A stretch of 64,000 nucleotides of DNA from Panopea generosa. Its lineage: Eukaryota; Mollusca; Bivalvia; Adapedonta; Hiatellidae. This document shows, piece by piece, positions 35,951 through 46,692 of the stretch; position 1 is the stretch's first letter, and each line of letters begins with the position of its first letter. Location: NCBI GenBank assembly GCA_029582155.1, contig CM055906.1, positions 12,395,101 to 12,459,100 on the forward strand, given 5' to 3'. The translations under genes and the position numbers were made by a program. The notes below the pieces were generated by a model. It worked only from the letters and a program-made list of their open reading frames with translations, was not told where the DNA came from and searched no databases.

Positions 35951-36410
35951 GGTCTCACTGAACAATTACCTCCCTTGCATAACGGTAGCAAGATTATTAC
36001 GCCCAAGAAATTAGAGCTGTGTAAAGCGGTTGGGTAATTTTTTTTTTTAAAAATGCATAAAATGTCATATTTCTTTGTGCATATGGGAACATTGGAAAAT
36101 TTTCATGATTTCTGCAAAGTTTGGGTGACCCTGGGAACTGTTTGATGATGCTATAACAGTTTAAAGATGCGTAGTGATACACAGCAACAAATGGGCAGAA
36201 TTGTCAAAAATGAAGGGGTGCCATCAAACCATCGAAATTGTGAAAAAGCAACCTGGTCAACCTCATGTTTTTTTTTCTGCATATTTGGACCAACAGAAGA
36301 CTATCTATGGGCATAAGGCACTTTTAGAACCATTGGTAATGTATCCAGTGTTCCAGAAGTGCATGTCTCTATATGTAGAACAGTACAAAATTAATTGGTG
36401 TGTGAGACGT
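35951..36410 (+). repeat. Direct repeat (right copy) within Z copy 1
   Basis: It is the near-identical partner of 33,830-34,284. It is followed at once by element Z sequence (acaaatgtaagattttt), which marks the right edge of the insertion. Confidence 0.85.
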
Positions 36411-37593
36411 ACAAATGTAAGATTTTTTTATCACATACCTCAGGAAAGTTTACATTTTCCATTTCATCTAACAGATCACCTCTATAAGGAACGAGAACAA
36501 ATCGGGCATATTAGTTGACGCGAGTCATCTTATGATGTAATGTCTCAAAATAACGTCATTTATAGAACCATGACAAATCGACGTCATTTATATATTTGGG
36601 CGGAAAACGAGCAATGAATCGGAAGTGATATTATACCAGGTAAATATAAAAAGAAATGACATGAGTTTATTACACTTCGGCATCGTCAATTATGTGATAA
36701 ATTCAACAAACTCAAGACAGCATTGGAATGGTATCAATATTCTTGTAAAACGTAGCAGCAATAAATGTGCCAGCATACTACCATAGAGAATAATAGATGT
36801 ACACAATAACTCAATGACAAAATTGACTCCATTTCAAAGGTCGGTAACTCGAAATCAAATCTTCCCAACATTGAGAAAAATTCTCATAATAAAATGTGTT
36901 CAGTGTAAAACTGCGGCACACTTCCGTCGTAAACAATGCCTTATGGGTTATCTATCTCATGTTTCAATTGCATATATTTAAAGTGTTAAACTATAGTTCA
37001 ATTGTTTTCTCAAAGAATGAATAAATATATTTTGCATGCTTTGAATACAAAGAAAGACCCAAATCAAAACAACGGAACTTCCATTGTATTGTATGTCTCT
37101 GCCGAGATAGCAATAGAAATGTTTGCAATAAAATCGGATCAAATTGTCTCAGTTCATCTCCTCATGCTTTCTGATTAAAACAGTTAATATATTGATAAAA
37201 ACAACGTTATTTTATTTGTAGAAAAATAATAATGTCAACTCGTTTGAATACATTAGCTCGAACAAGATGTGCTCAACGTACATAAAATGCATAACTTTTA
37301 ACGTGATAGGACGAATTGTCAGTGGATAGATCGCTACCCGCTTAAGACAGAGTTTGCGGGTTGCTCCCCTGCTCAACGCAATGACCTCTGAAAAAAAACA
37401 GTCACTACTGGTCCTACCTAGGAAGCCGACTCGAGAGAGGCTGAAATAAGCCTAATCGTAATCGAAAATGGCAGACCTAAAAACAATATCGAACGCTGAT
37501 TGGATTTTCAAATTGTTTGATTGGTAGCCCGCGTCAGTCCAATTAATCTTGTGTTGTTTTTTGTGATATGAATATGGCAATACGTCTTATAGA

Positions 37594-38236
37594 GAAGCAA
37601 GCGCTACAGATGATCAGTACTATCACTCATTAAGTGGGTGCAGGGTACCAGTCACATTCAGACATTTAGGATAGCGGTATGCTGCAAAAGAAAATGAATA
37701 CCAACATGTTTTTTAACATAGAAAAACAAAATGTTTTAAAGTTGTTATAAACTTACTCTCAGAGTTGTATCAGAAGTTTTATTTTTCAGAGCGATTGTTT
37801 CAGTACGCGATACTTTTTATTTTAACAACAATTAAAGTTCAGCTTCCCATGAAACCCCTTCCGAAAACCAATGTTGTTCTTTTCAAACTTTAGTGTTTTT
37901 TATTCATTTCAACATGCATGTTACCATATGGGATCAGACACAGATATAAATAACCTGGGATATTGAGGTTACATCGATATTCGTATTTCGTTATTCGATA
38001 TGCAACATGAAACTGACTCTTAATTCTAGTCTTCTCGGACTCCAATATTGAAGAGTTTAGCAAAGAAATATCGAAAGACAAAGAAACGAATGTAAAAAAA
38101 TAGTTATTAGCAGTTACTTTTAATGAACAGACAACTTAGTTTTTCGGACTGCTTTCCTGACCTCATTCCACTTCTGGCCACTTACAAAAATGCTACGCAC
38201 CCTGTGTCCGTTATACGTCTTGTTGGATTCCTATTT
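37594..38236. other. Intergenic, nothing recognised
   Basis: AT-rich sequence. A 63-codon minus-strand frame (37,890-38,081) has no motif. No repeats were recognised apart from the right edge of element Z. Confidence 0.4.
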
Positions 38237-38424
38237 ACAGGTAAACCTGTCTTAAGCAGTCAGTAAAAGGAAGGTGCAAAATTGGCCTTTTTAAGACAGG
38301 TTGGTGCTTAATACAATCAGGTTAATTTACTCTGCAAGCATAGGAATGGGAAATAGAAAACATGGTTGCTTAAGACATGTGGCTGGTTAACAGAGGTGGT
38401 CACTTACACAGGTTTGAGTGTATT
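38237..38424 (+). mobile_element. MITE X, copy 2
   Basis: It runs from tacaggtaaacctgtcttaa to 'acacaggtttgagtgta', with the shared interior 'taagacaggttggtgcttaa'. Confidence 0.75.
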
Positions 38425-38771
38425 TTACACATCCGGTACAGAACCATTGCAATCGATAAACTCTGTACTATTATAAGTAATACATGTGTATGTGTTCAAT
38501 TGATTTTAAAACATATAATCTGAGTTGACGTTTGTCACGCGACAAGTTTGACATCAAAATATTCACATATTAAATCATATAACATGCAAAAACGTGAACA
38601 TTTTTAATATCTATTAATTAATATTGTTTGCCGAACAACCATTATTATTTATATTCTGTATCTACTTCATTGTATTTTTTTCAAAACCATAAAAAACACT
38701 TTCACCAACATATGGGTAAATAACTATATATATTTGTACATGTATATTGTAAATATCACATTACAAGCATT

Positions 38772-38953
38772 ATATAGTCAAACCTTTGTTAAGCAGTCAG
38801 TCAAGGGAAGGAGCAAAAGTGGCTTTTAAAACAGGTTACTGCTTAATACAGGTTAATTTGTTTTATAACATTAGAAATGGAAAATAACAAATGTGGCTGC
38901 TTAAGACAAGTGGATGCTTAATACAGGTGACCGCTTACACAGGTTTGAATGTA
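38772..38953 (+). mobile_element. MITE X, copy 3
   Basis: It runs from tatagtcaaacctttgttaa to 'cacaggtttgaatgta', with the shared interior 'actgcttaatacaggttaat'. Confidence 0.75.
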
Positions 38954-39379
38954 TATGCTTGCAAGTATCGATGAGCTATGATGCTTACGTCTAAAAAAGT
39001 AGTTCTGCTACTGTATTTCAGGTACGTGACATTTTCACGATATACGCACATGGATACTATAGTTAACCATTTTGTCTGTTTTCAGGAAATGCTGTTCATG
39101 ATTGTTTTCAGAAGAACTAGGAATACCAGACAGAGGCTGATAAGCAAATTCCCATTTTCTGTGTAACAGACAGGGGTGATCTTATCGTTACAAACTCCAA
39201 AAACACCGAGTGGGTTCAAGTTGTAATTAAAGCAATACCCAAATCGGTTTATCATCTAGACTGAGCTAGCATTTAACAATACAACGAAGTATAATATGGC
39301 AACGCACGACTGCATAAATATGCACAAACTAGGAGTGAAGTCGTTTAAGATGTAAAAGTAGTTCTACGGTGTTCTGTCA

Positions 39380-39795
39380 GGGCCATCGCGATACCGTTTT
39401 GTCGAAAGGAACACGCGATGGCCCAAACTTTATTGACATATCCCGCTTATATGGTGTCCAGATAGGGTCATCGTGAGCTCATTATGTCGACAGAGACACG
39501 CGGTGCCACCGAAACACGGTGGCATGATAACGAAAAATGCGATGGTACGACAGCACGATGAAGATGAAGCGTATGCACGATCGTTATGGAGCGATGCCAC
39601 GGCAGCAAATAATATCTTGCCATCGATATATCGCCGCCATCTTGCCTTCTGTCCATCCCCATAGTCTTAGCATCGCGTCCTCGCTATCGAGCCAAAATAT
39701 TGTCGTGGCATCGCGTGCCCTTGTCGACATAACGCTATCACGATGGTCCTACCTGGACACCGTATAAGAGGGATATGTCTAATTTTTGTGTCAAC
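39380..39795. mobile_element. Palindrome-rich foldback element
   Basis: This GC-richer segment has several nested inverted repeats. One is ggccatcgcg ... cgcgatggcc (39,382-39,425, 10-bp perfect stem). Another is tgccaccg-aaaca-cggtggca (39,504-39,524). The third is a long terminal pair, catatcccgcttatatggtg (from ~39,437) matching the reverse complement of 'caccgtataagagggatatg' (to ~39,779) and continuing inward for about 55 bp through 'tgtcgac' and 'cacgcg'. The ~43-bp module gg(g)ccatcg...tgtcga...cacgcg(a/g)tg occurs at least three times in alternating orientation. Overlapping ORFs on both strands reflect the symmetry. It is probably a nonautonomous TIR or foldback transposon. Confidence 0.7.
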
Positions 39796-39807
39796 ACATT
39801 TTAAAGA

Positions 39808-40037
39808 TATCACTGTACACGGAATTATGCTATCCACGTCCAGGTCAATGTACACAGCTTTCTTCATCTCAGGGTGATTTATGTCAGTTTTATAATAGAC
39901 TATATCTTGTGCCTCAAGCCACCTTTAAACGCTACCGCTCAGACCACCATTGTCTTGACTCGACGCATTTCAGTGGCTGCTGTGTGGAAAAGAAGGCAAC
40001 TATCGTCTGTTTACAAAACTGTAAAAATGAATGCGAG
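39808..40037 (+). CDS. Candidate Cys-rich exon of a ZP-like protein
   Basis: An open frame runs to a consensus donor (gcgag|gtaagat) in phase 0. It contains regularly spaced cysteines: CYPRPGQC, GDLCQFYNRL, HHCLDS, SGCCVEK, VCLQNCKNECE. This looks like an extracellular disulfide-bonded module. The left edge is uncertain; an acceptor at 'cacattttaaag' (~39,807) is one choice. It lies just right of the foldback element. It joins in phase to an exon at 40,523. Confidence 0.4.
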
Positions 40038-40039
40038 GT

Positions 40040-40382
40040 AAGATATTTGATGGTGATGATACTAAGATGATGATAACGACGACAAAGCCGATGATGATGA
40101 TGGTGATGATTATGATGACTATGATGCTGACGATACTGATAATGATAGTGATGATTATGATAAGGATATTGATGATGGCAGTGATAATTGATTGATGATG
40201 ATGATGATTATGCTGCTGCTGATGATGATGATGATAATGGTGATGATGATGATGATGATACTCTGATGATGATGTTACTCTAATGATATTGATGATGATG
40301 TTACTCTGATGATGATGATAATGCTGCTGCTACTGCTGCTGCTGATGATGATGTTGATGATGATGAGGAGGAGGAGAAGGAG
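40040..40382. repeat. (GAT)n-rich microsatellite
   Basis: A long impure GAT/GATGATGAC tract with some ctg and gag triplets, inside the putative first ZP-gene intron. Confidence 0.95.
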
Positions 40383-40522
40383 GATCTTAACCGTACACTA
40401 ATGATTAATATTTTATTGAGAACATAAATATTTATAAATTCATTAGAACATCAATAATAAATATCTTGTAATATTGGAGAGGGCGTGGCTTTATATAGCA
40501 ACACATTTATTATAGTGACAAG

Positions 40523-40673
40523 GGAGACGACACCAGTCTGAACATAACTGTGAAACCCTCAGCAACCATGACGTTCTATAAGGTCGTGTCAAATGAAGAG
40601 GTCAGCGGGACAGAGGTCAGACTTACAGACACGTTTATTATGTCGCTACAGCTTGGTCAACAAATGGATTGGC
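40523..40673 (+). CDS. Candidate ZP-domain exon
   Basis: The frame from GDDTSLNITVKPSATMTFYK through 'SGTEVRLTDTFIMSLQL' resembles the middle of a zona pellucida (ZP) polymerisation domain, where a strand such as 'V.LGD.+.L.+.+' precedes the conserved YG/C region. It enters in phase 0 (acceptor gacaag) and leaves in phase 1 (tggc|gtaata), fitting its neighbours. A stronger-looking AG 7 nt upstream would put the frame out of phase with 39,808-40,037. Confidence 0.4.
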
Positions 40674-40957
40674 GTAATATACTATATACAAGTAATGTGT
40701 TGAAAACGGCGTTAAACCTCATTCAAAATTAATTGTTAACATAAGCACTCATATGTATATTTAAATGTACACATTTCTAAATACCAAATCTAAACAAAGA
40801 TTAATATGAACATAAAGATATTTTCGCCCCAAAAAAAATATAAATATATACACTACAATGATTACAGGGGCGGGTATATAATTATTTTGTTGTAAAACTA
40901 TATTGCAGTTTATTTATATCTAGAAATCAGTCAATGTTGGATCGTTTTCTATTACAG

Positions 40958-41036
40958 AGGATTTCGATATCAAGGCTCGCTACTGTGTGGCGTCTGATAT
41001 CGTCATCATCGACAACTTGTACACGTATCTTACCAT
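40958..41036 (+). CDS. Candidate ZP-domain exon 2
   Basis: An acceptor (ctattacag) is followed by 79 nt reading DFDIKARYCVASDIVIIDN, then LYTYLT, to a donor (accat|gtaatc). 'RYCVASD' matches the conserved ZP pattern in which a cysteine is followed by a short acidic turn (C-x-A-x-D). Entry phase 1 matches the preceding exon. Read through, the frame would stop at the donor TAA. No further ZP exon (with the later cysteines or a membrane anchor) was found before the CT microsatellite and SINE, so the gene is incomplete here. Confidence 0.45.
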
Positions 41037-41076
41037 GTAATCGTCATCTTCAGTTGGTATCTGTCCTTCTTTCTTC

Positions 41077-41153
41077 TCTCTCTCTCTCTCTCTCTCTCAT
41101 TCTGTGTCTCTGTGTGTCTCTCTCTCACTATCTTTCCACTCCATCTCTCTCTA

Positions 41154-41202
<49 letters not shown>

Positions 41203-41265
41203 ATAACTGTCTCTCTTTCTCTTTCTCTTTCTGCCTTTCTCATTCTCTCTCTCTAACTTTCTGTC
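41077..41265. repeat. (CT)n microsatellite
   Basis: This pyrimidine tract is dominated by ctctct with ctgt and cttt interruptions. It generates Leu/Ser-only frames that are not genes. Confidence 0.97.
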
Positions 41266-41403
41266 TCTCTTTTAGTTGCATTTGTGTCCTTCGTTGTGTT
41301 ATTTCTACAGGAAATATTGTATTCATTGTTGTTAGAACTCGTGATTATATCCGATTTCACAATGTATTGTATATATTATGGTGGTTTATTTGATCCTTTT
41401 GAA

Positions 41404-41719
41404 TACCGCGGCGTGGTCTAGTGGTAGAGCGTCCGCCTCGCATGCGGAAGGTCGTGTGTTCAATCCCCGGCCGGGTCATACCAAAGACTTTAAAATTGGT
41501 ACTAGAAGCTTCCTCGCTTGACGCTCAGCATTTAGAGGAGAGTTCTAGGTCTGGTCAGCCCGGTGTCAGTATAATGTGACTGGGTGGGGTATCATACCAT
41601 GTGTCTGCGGCATGATACTCCAGTGTGACAGCGCTTAGAATACTGTCTCAAGTAGACACCGTCGCGATATGACTGAAAAATTGTTGAAAGCGACGCTAAA
41701 CACCATACAACAACAACAA
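41404..41719 (+). mobile_element. Intact Ala-tRNA-derived SINE with 14-bp target duplication
   Basis: The head folds like tRNA-Ala: A-box tggtctagtggtagagc, anticodon stem tccgc/gcgga around ctcgcat (anticodon CGC), and B-box gtgttcaatcccc. The body contains 'cttgacgctcagcatttaga', 'ggtgtcagtataatgtgact', 'cggcatgatactccagtgtg' and 'agtagacaccgtcgcgatat'. It ends with an (aac)n tail. Direct repeats ttgatccttttgaa flank it at 41,390-41,403 and 41,720-41,733. The conserved body resembles the Meta-type SINE domains of marine invertebrates, from memory. Related copies lie at 31,208, 44,268, 46,385, 48,128 and 55,437. Confidence 0.92.
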
Positions 41720-41733
41720 TTGATCCTTTTGAA

Positions 41734-43260
41734 CTAATAACCAAACTGAATACTGTTTGTTTCTTCATATTTTTATTCACTAAAACTAGTTAATACACAA
41801 TACTTATTACAACATGACAGTAACAATATCAGTTCGCACTTCACAATGTAATATTAGTTGTGTCCACTTTGCTTTATAATATTAAATTAATGATATAAGT
41901 AGTGTCCGCGTAATTAATTGTTATACACATATTTCGAGTATTGATAACAATGTAAACAAGTCCTGATTCAATATCTGTGTACCACGTCTACAGTGGCTAT
42001 TAATGTCCTGTAGTATATGCGGTATTATGAATATCAACGTCACAATGCATGTTGTGTGATTAATGTACATATGATCACATCTAAAAATAACTCCTATAAT
42101 GTTATTTCTTATATCTTTATTATTTCATACAGAATCGGTATTATATTTATACCGTCTCCGAATATGCTTCGGATGTAATCTAATCAACCACATGTAATAA
42201 AAGCGTCTTGTTTTGAGATTTTGCGTCCTCTTACGTGAAGAACGAATTCCGCTTCCAAGTTTCTAACGTAACGTTGATGTTATCAGACTATTTGTTGTCT
42301 GTTAATTACTAAGGCTTATGTTTATATTGTATCTGTTATGTAAAATATGCTTACATTCAATTTGTAACATTTTTTATACATTTTGTTTATAAAACATTTC
42401 ACAAGAACTGTATCTGAATATAAATAACAAAATAAAATCTAGACGTTGTTGCCGCTTGATTGATACGCATTTTGTATTACTTTACATTTTAAATTATGTA
42501 ACAATTCTTTATGGTATGTTTTTGATAATAACATTATATAATAAAGTATTAAGGATAGTTATTGTTGTTGCATCAAGAGCAGGAGGCGGTTTAATCGACA
42601 CCAACGACACTTCACATTTTGTTTGTAAAACACGGATTACAGTAGCAGAAAAGGACACATGTTTCTGAACAAAAAGTTCATAAAATAGCTTTTTTTATAT
42701 GATAGCATTTAATTAATCAGTGTTAAACATTAAATCCTAAAATATCGGACATAGAGGTGCTGCCTCTTTAATAAGAATGGGTGTGTTAGCGTGAAGAATC
42801 TTGGGATATACACCTTGGTAGGAATGCGTTCCAACCAAACCTTGATAACAAGCAATACTGTTCCAGGTGTTTGTACATTTGCTAAGCTCGGCGCTTGCTA
42901 ACACTACATTCAATCAATGAAATCCGTGTATATATGTACTTACCAGTTGGAACGCTTGAATTCATCGAAGCGCCGATATTCGTCCGATGCAATGAACACA
43001 TTTTGAGGTTTCTTTATATATCAAAGGAAAAACATTTCCTTTGGTTACAACAGTTTGCATCAACTTTAATGACATCCCTTCCCAATTAACAATTTTAAAA
43101 AGTATTAAATTGTCAGTTGACACATAAGAAGTCGAGAGTTTAAACCGCAGTCAGAACCAAAGAGTAAATAAAATATTTCATTAAAATATGTATTTAGACT
43201 GAGTTGTCTGCACTTGAACAGTAAAAATACACTTTTTCTAAAGAACAAATAAGTTAAAAT
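41734..43260. other. Intergenic, no gene recognised
   Basis: AT-rich DNA with no repeats recognised from elsewhere in the window. The 70- and 64-codon frames at 42,456 and 42,895 show no motif. Confidence 0.45.
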
Positions 43261-44150
43261 GGGTTCATATTTGATATAAATGGTCCAAGTAAGTTCAAAT
43301 AAAAGGACTAGTGTTCATTGGTGGCCAGTAAGAGGACTATTTGTATACTGTATGGACAGGGATAATTCTCAAAATTTGAAAAGAAGTGACAGGTGAAGTC
43401 AGGTGAGTGACTTTAGTCTGAACCACATTTGGGCCTCTTGTTATTCTTCAAATTGCATTATTTAGCTCTCTTGATTCGATTGCTCACAGGTCAGCTTTTG
43501 TGATCACCCTGTGTCTTTCGTCCGTCCATCGCTTCATTTGCTTCAAACAACTTCTCTCAAAACATTTCCCCAAATTTGTTACTTGAAGCTCTAGTTGTTT
43601 TTTTTGTTAAACATTTTAACAGTCCTCGATAGCGCAAGGCCTGGAGCTTTGATATTTTGCATGTCGTATTATTTATTCAATTTCTCTCAGATTTGTTCAA
43701 ACCATGATCCTGGGGTCAAAACTGGGCCTGCCCCGGGGACTTATCAGTTTAACATAGGGAAATTTTCATTTAAAATCTTTTCTCAAGAACCAACCAGCCA
43801 AATTTGTTTATACATGTTTTTGGTATAAATGATCCCTATGACTATGGGGTTCAAGTTTGTTCAAATAAAGGGACTAGGGTCCATTGAAGCCCAGTAAGGG
43901 GACTTTTACATAGGAATAGTATGAGTAAGCATGATATTATGTTTATCTCGTTCATATTTGGTATTGTTCATGTCATATTAATGTCTGAATCATTGTTTAG
44001 TCATAACAGTTGAGACTGGGTTCTTTAAAGGGGAAACGTCTTCCCAAGAACTGATTAGCCAAACTCTTTCATATTTGGCTAATGTATCCAGTGCTTTGAA
44101 GTGCATTTCTCTATGTGTAGAACAGTGCAAAATAAATGGTTGTGTGAGAC
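43261..44150 (-). repeat. Dispersed repeat family Y-related block
   Basis: It includes the reverse complement of the Y head (gggcctcttgtta at ~43,430), a duplicated motif (aagttcaaataaa(a/g)ggactag ... ccattg at ~43,290 and ~43,855) and 'gtccgtccatcg'. Its right end (44,080-44,146) is a partial copy of the 33,830 direct repeat. Confidence 0.5.
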
Positions 44151-44267
44151 AATAAGGGCCTGATAAAAGGATTGGTATTTTTACATAGAACTTTTTTTTT
44201 CATTTTCGCATCTATGTATATATAAAAAAAATAAATAAAATTCAAACCTAATATATTGTCCGATGAT

Positions 44268-44579
44268 GTTGTTGTATGGTGTTTAGCGTCGCTTTCAACA
44301 ATTTTTCAGTCATATCGCGACGGTGTCTACTTGAGACAGTATTCTGAGCGCTGTCACACTGGAGTATCATGCCGCAGACACATGGTATGATATCCCACCC
44401 AGTCACATAATACTGACACCTTGTCGACAAGATCTAGAACTGTCCTCTAAATGCTGAGCGCCAAGCGAGGAAGCTTTTAGTACCATTTTTAAAGTCTTTA
44501 GTATGACCCGGCTGGGGATTGAACCCACGACCTTCCGCATGCGAGACGGACGCTCTACCACTAGACCACGCTGCGGTCT
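44268..44579 (-). mobile_element. Ala-tRNA SINE, near full-length copy
   Basis: The reverse complement of the 41,404 SINE, with both body and tRNA head (gaaccc, cgcatgcgagacggacgctc, taccactagaccacg). Imperfect 12-bp direct repeats flank it: ttgtccgatgat at 44,256-44,267 and ttgtctgatcat at 44,580-44,591. Confidence 0.88.
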
Positions 44580-44785
44580 TTGTCTGATCATAGCAAGTCC
44601 CTAGCAGTTAGGTTTAAAGTTTAAGGAGCTTGGATGAATATGGATCCAGTCAGAGGTCTCTAATCATTTTTTAACATATGAATACTATGGGAAACTATAA
44701 ATTCCAATTTAAAGCATTTGTTTTTTATTGTTTATAACTTTTTGTTTTGTAAGTTTAAATATTTAGTGACCTTTTTTATATCATG

Positions 44786-45030
44786 GGATTAACAAATGAT
44801 CAGTTAACCACTTTTCCCTGGGATCCTAGTAGGTAAATCAGTACTCGAGCATACCGTCTTTGAAAGTAACTTTATAACTTTCCCATTTGAATCAGCGACG
44901 AGAGATAAATGACAAATAGACGAAATGTTGATATCAATCACCATGGAAACCGGGGTTGACCGGGATTCAAACTTGTGACCAATGGAATCATACACGCGCT
45001 ACTAAATGAGCTAAATGGGACAGGCATTAT
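44786..45030 (-). mobile_element. Element W (second tRNA-derived SINE family), copy 1
   Basis: On the minus strand it starts with a tRNA-like head (tagctcatttagtagcgc; B-box-like agtttgaatcccgg) and continues through 'cgtctatttgtcatttatct'. Its far end, read on the plus strand, holds 'gtactcgagcataccgtc', 'tttgaaagtaact', a single copy of the array C unit. Confidence 0.65.
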
Positions 45031-45384
45031 CCAGTTATAGTGATGGGGGAAGTTGTTTCCGTTATGGATAGAGAAAGGCTCATGTATGATAGCCATTTCA
45101 AGTCTGTAGTGTTATCGGGGCCTCTTGATATTAAGTTTATTAAGTAGCCTGTTTATCATCATATGTTAGTAATAAAGTAGATGTCAATGTTAATTATATA
45201 AATTGTGTTTAACATGATAAATAAAACAATTATTAAATATCAAATTGATCAATAACCTTGTTTTTTTTTTATAATTTTTCAATTGCTTCAGTTATGTTTT
45301 CAGATATGCAAGGGTTCGATGTCTGTTGTCCACTAAGAACACTTTCTCTGAACCCACTAGGATAGTTACACACGAACTTTGCAT

Positions 45385-46384
45385 GGATACTTCCCATGTT
45401 GTGAGAATACACACACTTTACTTGCTTCTCATGTATGTGAGACTACACACGTTTTTTCTTGCTTCTCATGTATTTGAGACTACATACTTCTTTTTTGCTT
45501 CTCATGTATTTGAGACTACACACGTTTTATATTGCTTCTCATGTATTTGAGACTACATACTTCTTTTTCTTGGTACTCATGTATGTGAGACTACATACTT
45601 CTTTTTCTTGCTACTCATGTATGTGAGACTACACACTTTATTTCCTTGCTTCTCATGTTTGTAACACTACATACTTCTTTTTTCTTGCTTCTCATGTATG
45701 TGAGACTACATACTTCTTGTTCTTGATACTCATGTATGTGAGACTACAAACTTTATTTCCTTGCTTCTCATGTATGTAACACTACATACTTTTTTTCTTG
45801 CTACTCATGTATTTGAGACTACACACTTTATTTCCTTGCTTCTCATGTTTGTAACACTACATACTTCTTTTTCCTGCTACTCATGTATGTGAGACTACAC
45901 ACTTTATTTCATTGCTTCTCATGTATGTAAGACTACACACGTTTTATATTGCTTCTCATGTATTTGAGACTACATACTTCTTTTTCTTGGTACTCATGTA
46001 TGTGAGACTACATACTTCTTTTTCTTGCTACTCATGTATGTGAGACTACACACTTTATTTCCTTGCTTCTCATGTTTGTAACACTACATACTTCTTTTTC
46101 TTGCTTCTCATGTATGTGAGACTACATACTTCTTGTTCTTGATACTCATGTATGTGAGACTACAAACTTTATTTCCTTGCTTCTCATGTATGTAACACTA
46201 CATACTTTTTTTCTTGCTACTCATGTATTTGAGACTACACACTTTATTTCCTTGCTTCTCATGTTTGTAACACTACATACTTCTTTTTCCTGCTACTCAT
46301 GTATGTGAGACTACACACTTTATTTCATTGCTTCTCATGTATGTAAGACTACATACTTATTTTTCTTGCTACTCATGTATGTGA
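45385..46384. repeat. Tandem array G (38-bp units), left part
   Basis: Units read cttctcatgtatgtgagact then 'acatacttctttttcttg', with 38-bp spacing (45,575 to 45,613). A block from about 45,521 recurs at 45,938, giving a 417-bp higher-order repeat of 11 units. Confidence 0.94.
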
Positions 46385-46692
46385 TGTTGTATGGTGTTTA
46401 GCGTCGCTTTCAACAATTTTTCAGTCATATCGCGACGGTGTCTACTTGAGACAGTATTCTAAGCGCTGTCACACTGGAGTATAATGCCGCAGACACATGG
46501 TATGATACCCCACCCAGACACATTATACTGACACCGGGCCGACCAGACTTAGAACTCTCTTATAAATGCTGAGCGTCAATCGAGGAAGCTTCTAGCGCCA
46601 TTTTTAAAGTCTTTGGTATGACCCGGCCGGGGATTGAACCCACGACCTTCCGCACGCGAGACGGACGCTCTACAACTAAACCACGCCGCAGT
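46385..46692 (-). mobile_element. Ala-tRNA SINE inserted in array G
   Basis: A full-length minus-strand copy (tgttgtatggtgtttagcgt ... accacgccgcagt) splits the array. Flanking ctcatgtatgtga and ctcatgtatttga look like a target duplication of an array unit. The overlap of frames at 46,634-47,188 is an artefact of SINE plus array. Confidence 0.9.

Larger units (their letters stand above)
33648..37593 (+). repeat. Dispersed element Z, copy 1 (with a nested insertion)
   Basis: Three blocks are shared with copy 2: 33,648-33,829, 36,411-36,640 and 36,640-37,593. Shared strings include 'ctccggttcaaacgtcttat', 'cataaggaacga'-type sequence, 'gttgacgcgagtcatcttat', 'gtaaaacgtagcagcaataa' and 'gcccgcgtcagtccaatta'. 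Without insertions the shared part is about 1.4 kb. A tRNA-like stretch (gtggatagatcgctacccgc...) lies near 37,320. No intact protein was found. The class is unknown. Confidence 0.8.

Noticed and set aside
39468..39867. Overlapping 60-76 codon frames on both strands
   Set aside because: They reflect the palindromic symmetry and low stop density of the GC-rich foldback element.
40934..41393. Ser/Leu-rich frames
   Set aside because: Translation of the CT microsatellite; only the short 40,958-41,036 part outside it has an exon-like signal.
41404..41475. Functional tRNA-Ala gene
   Set aside because: The tRNA-like part is joined to the conserved SINE body, has an (aac)n-tailed 3' end and target duplications, and recurs in other copies with the same body.
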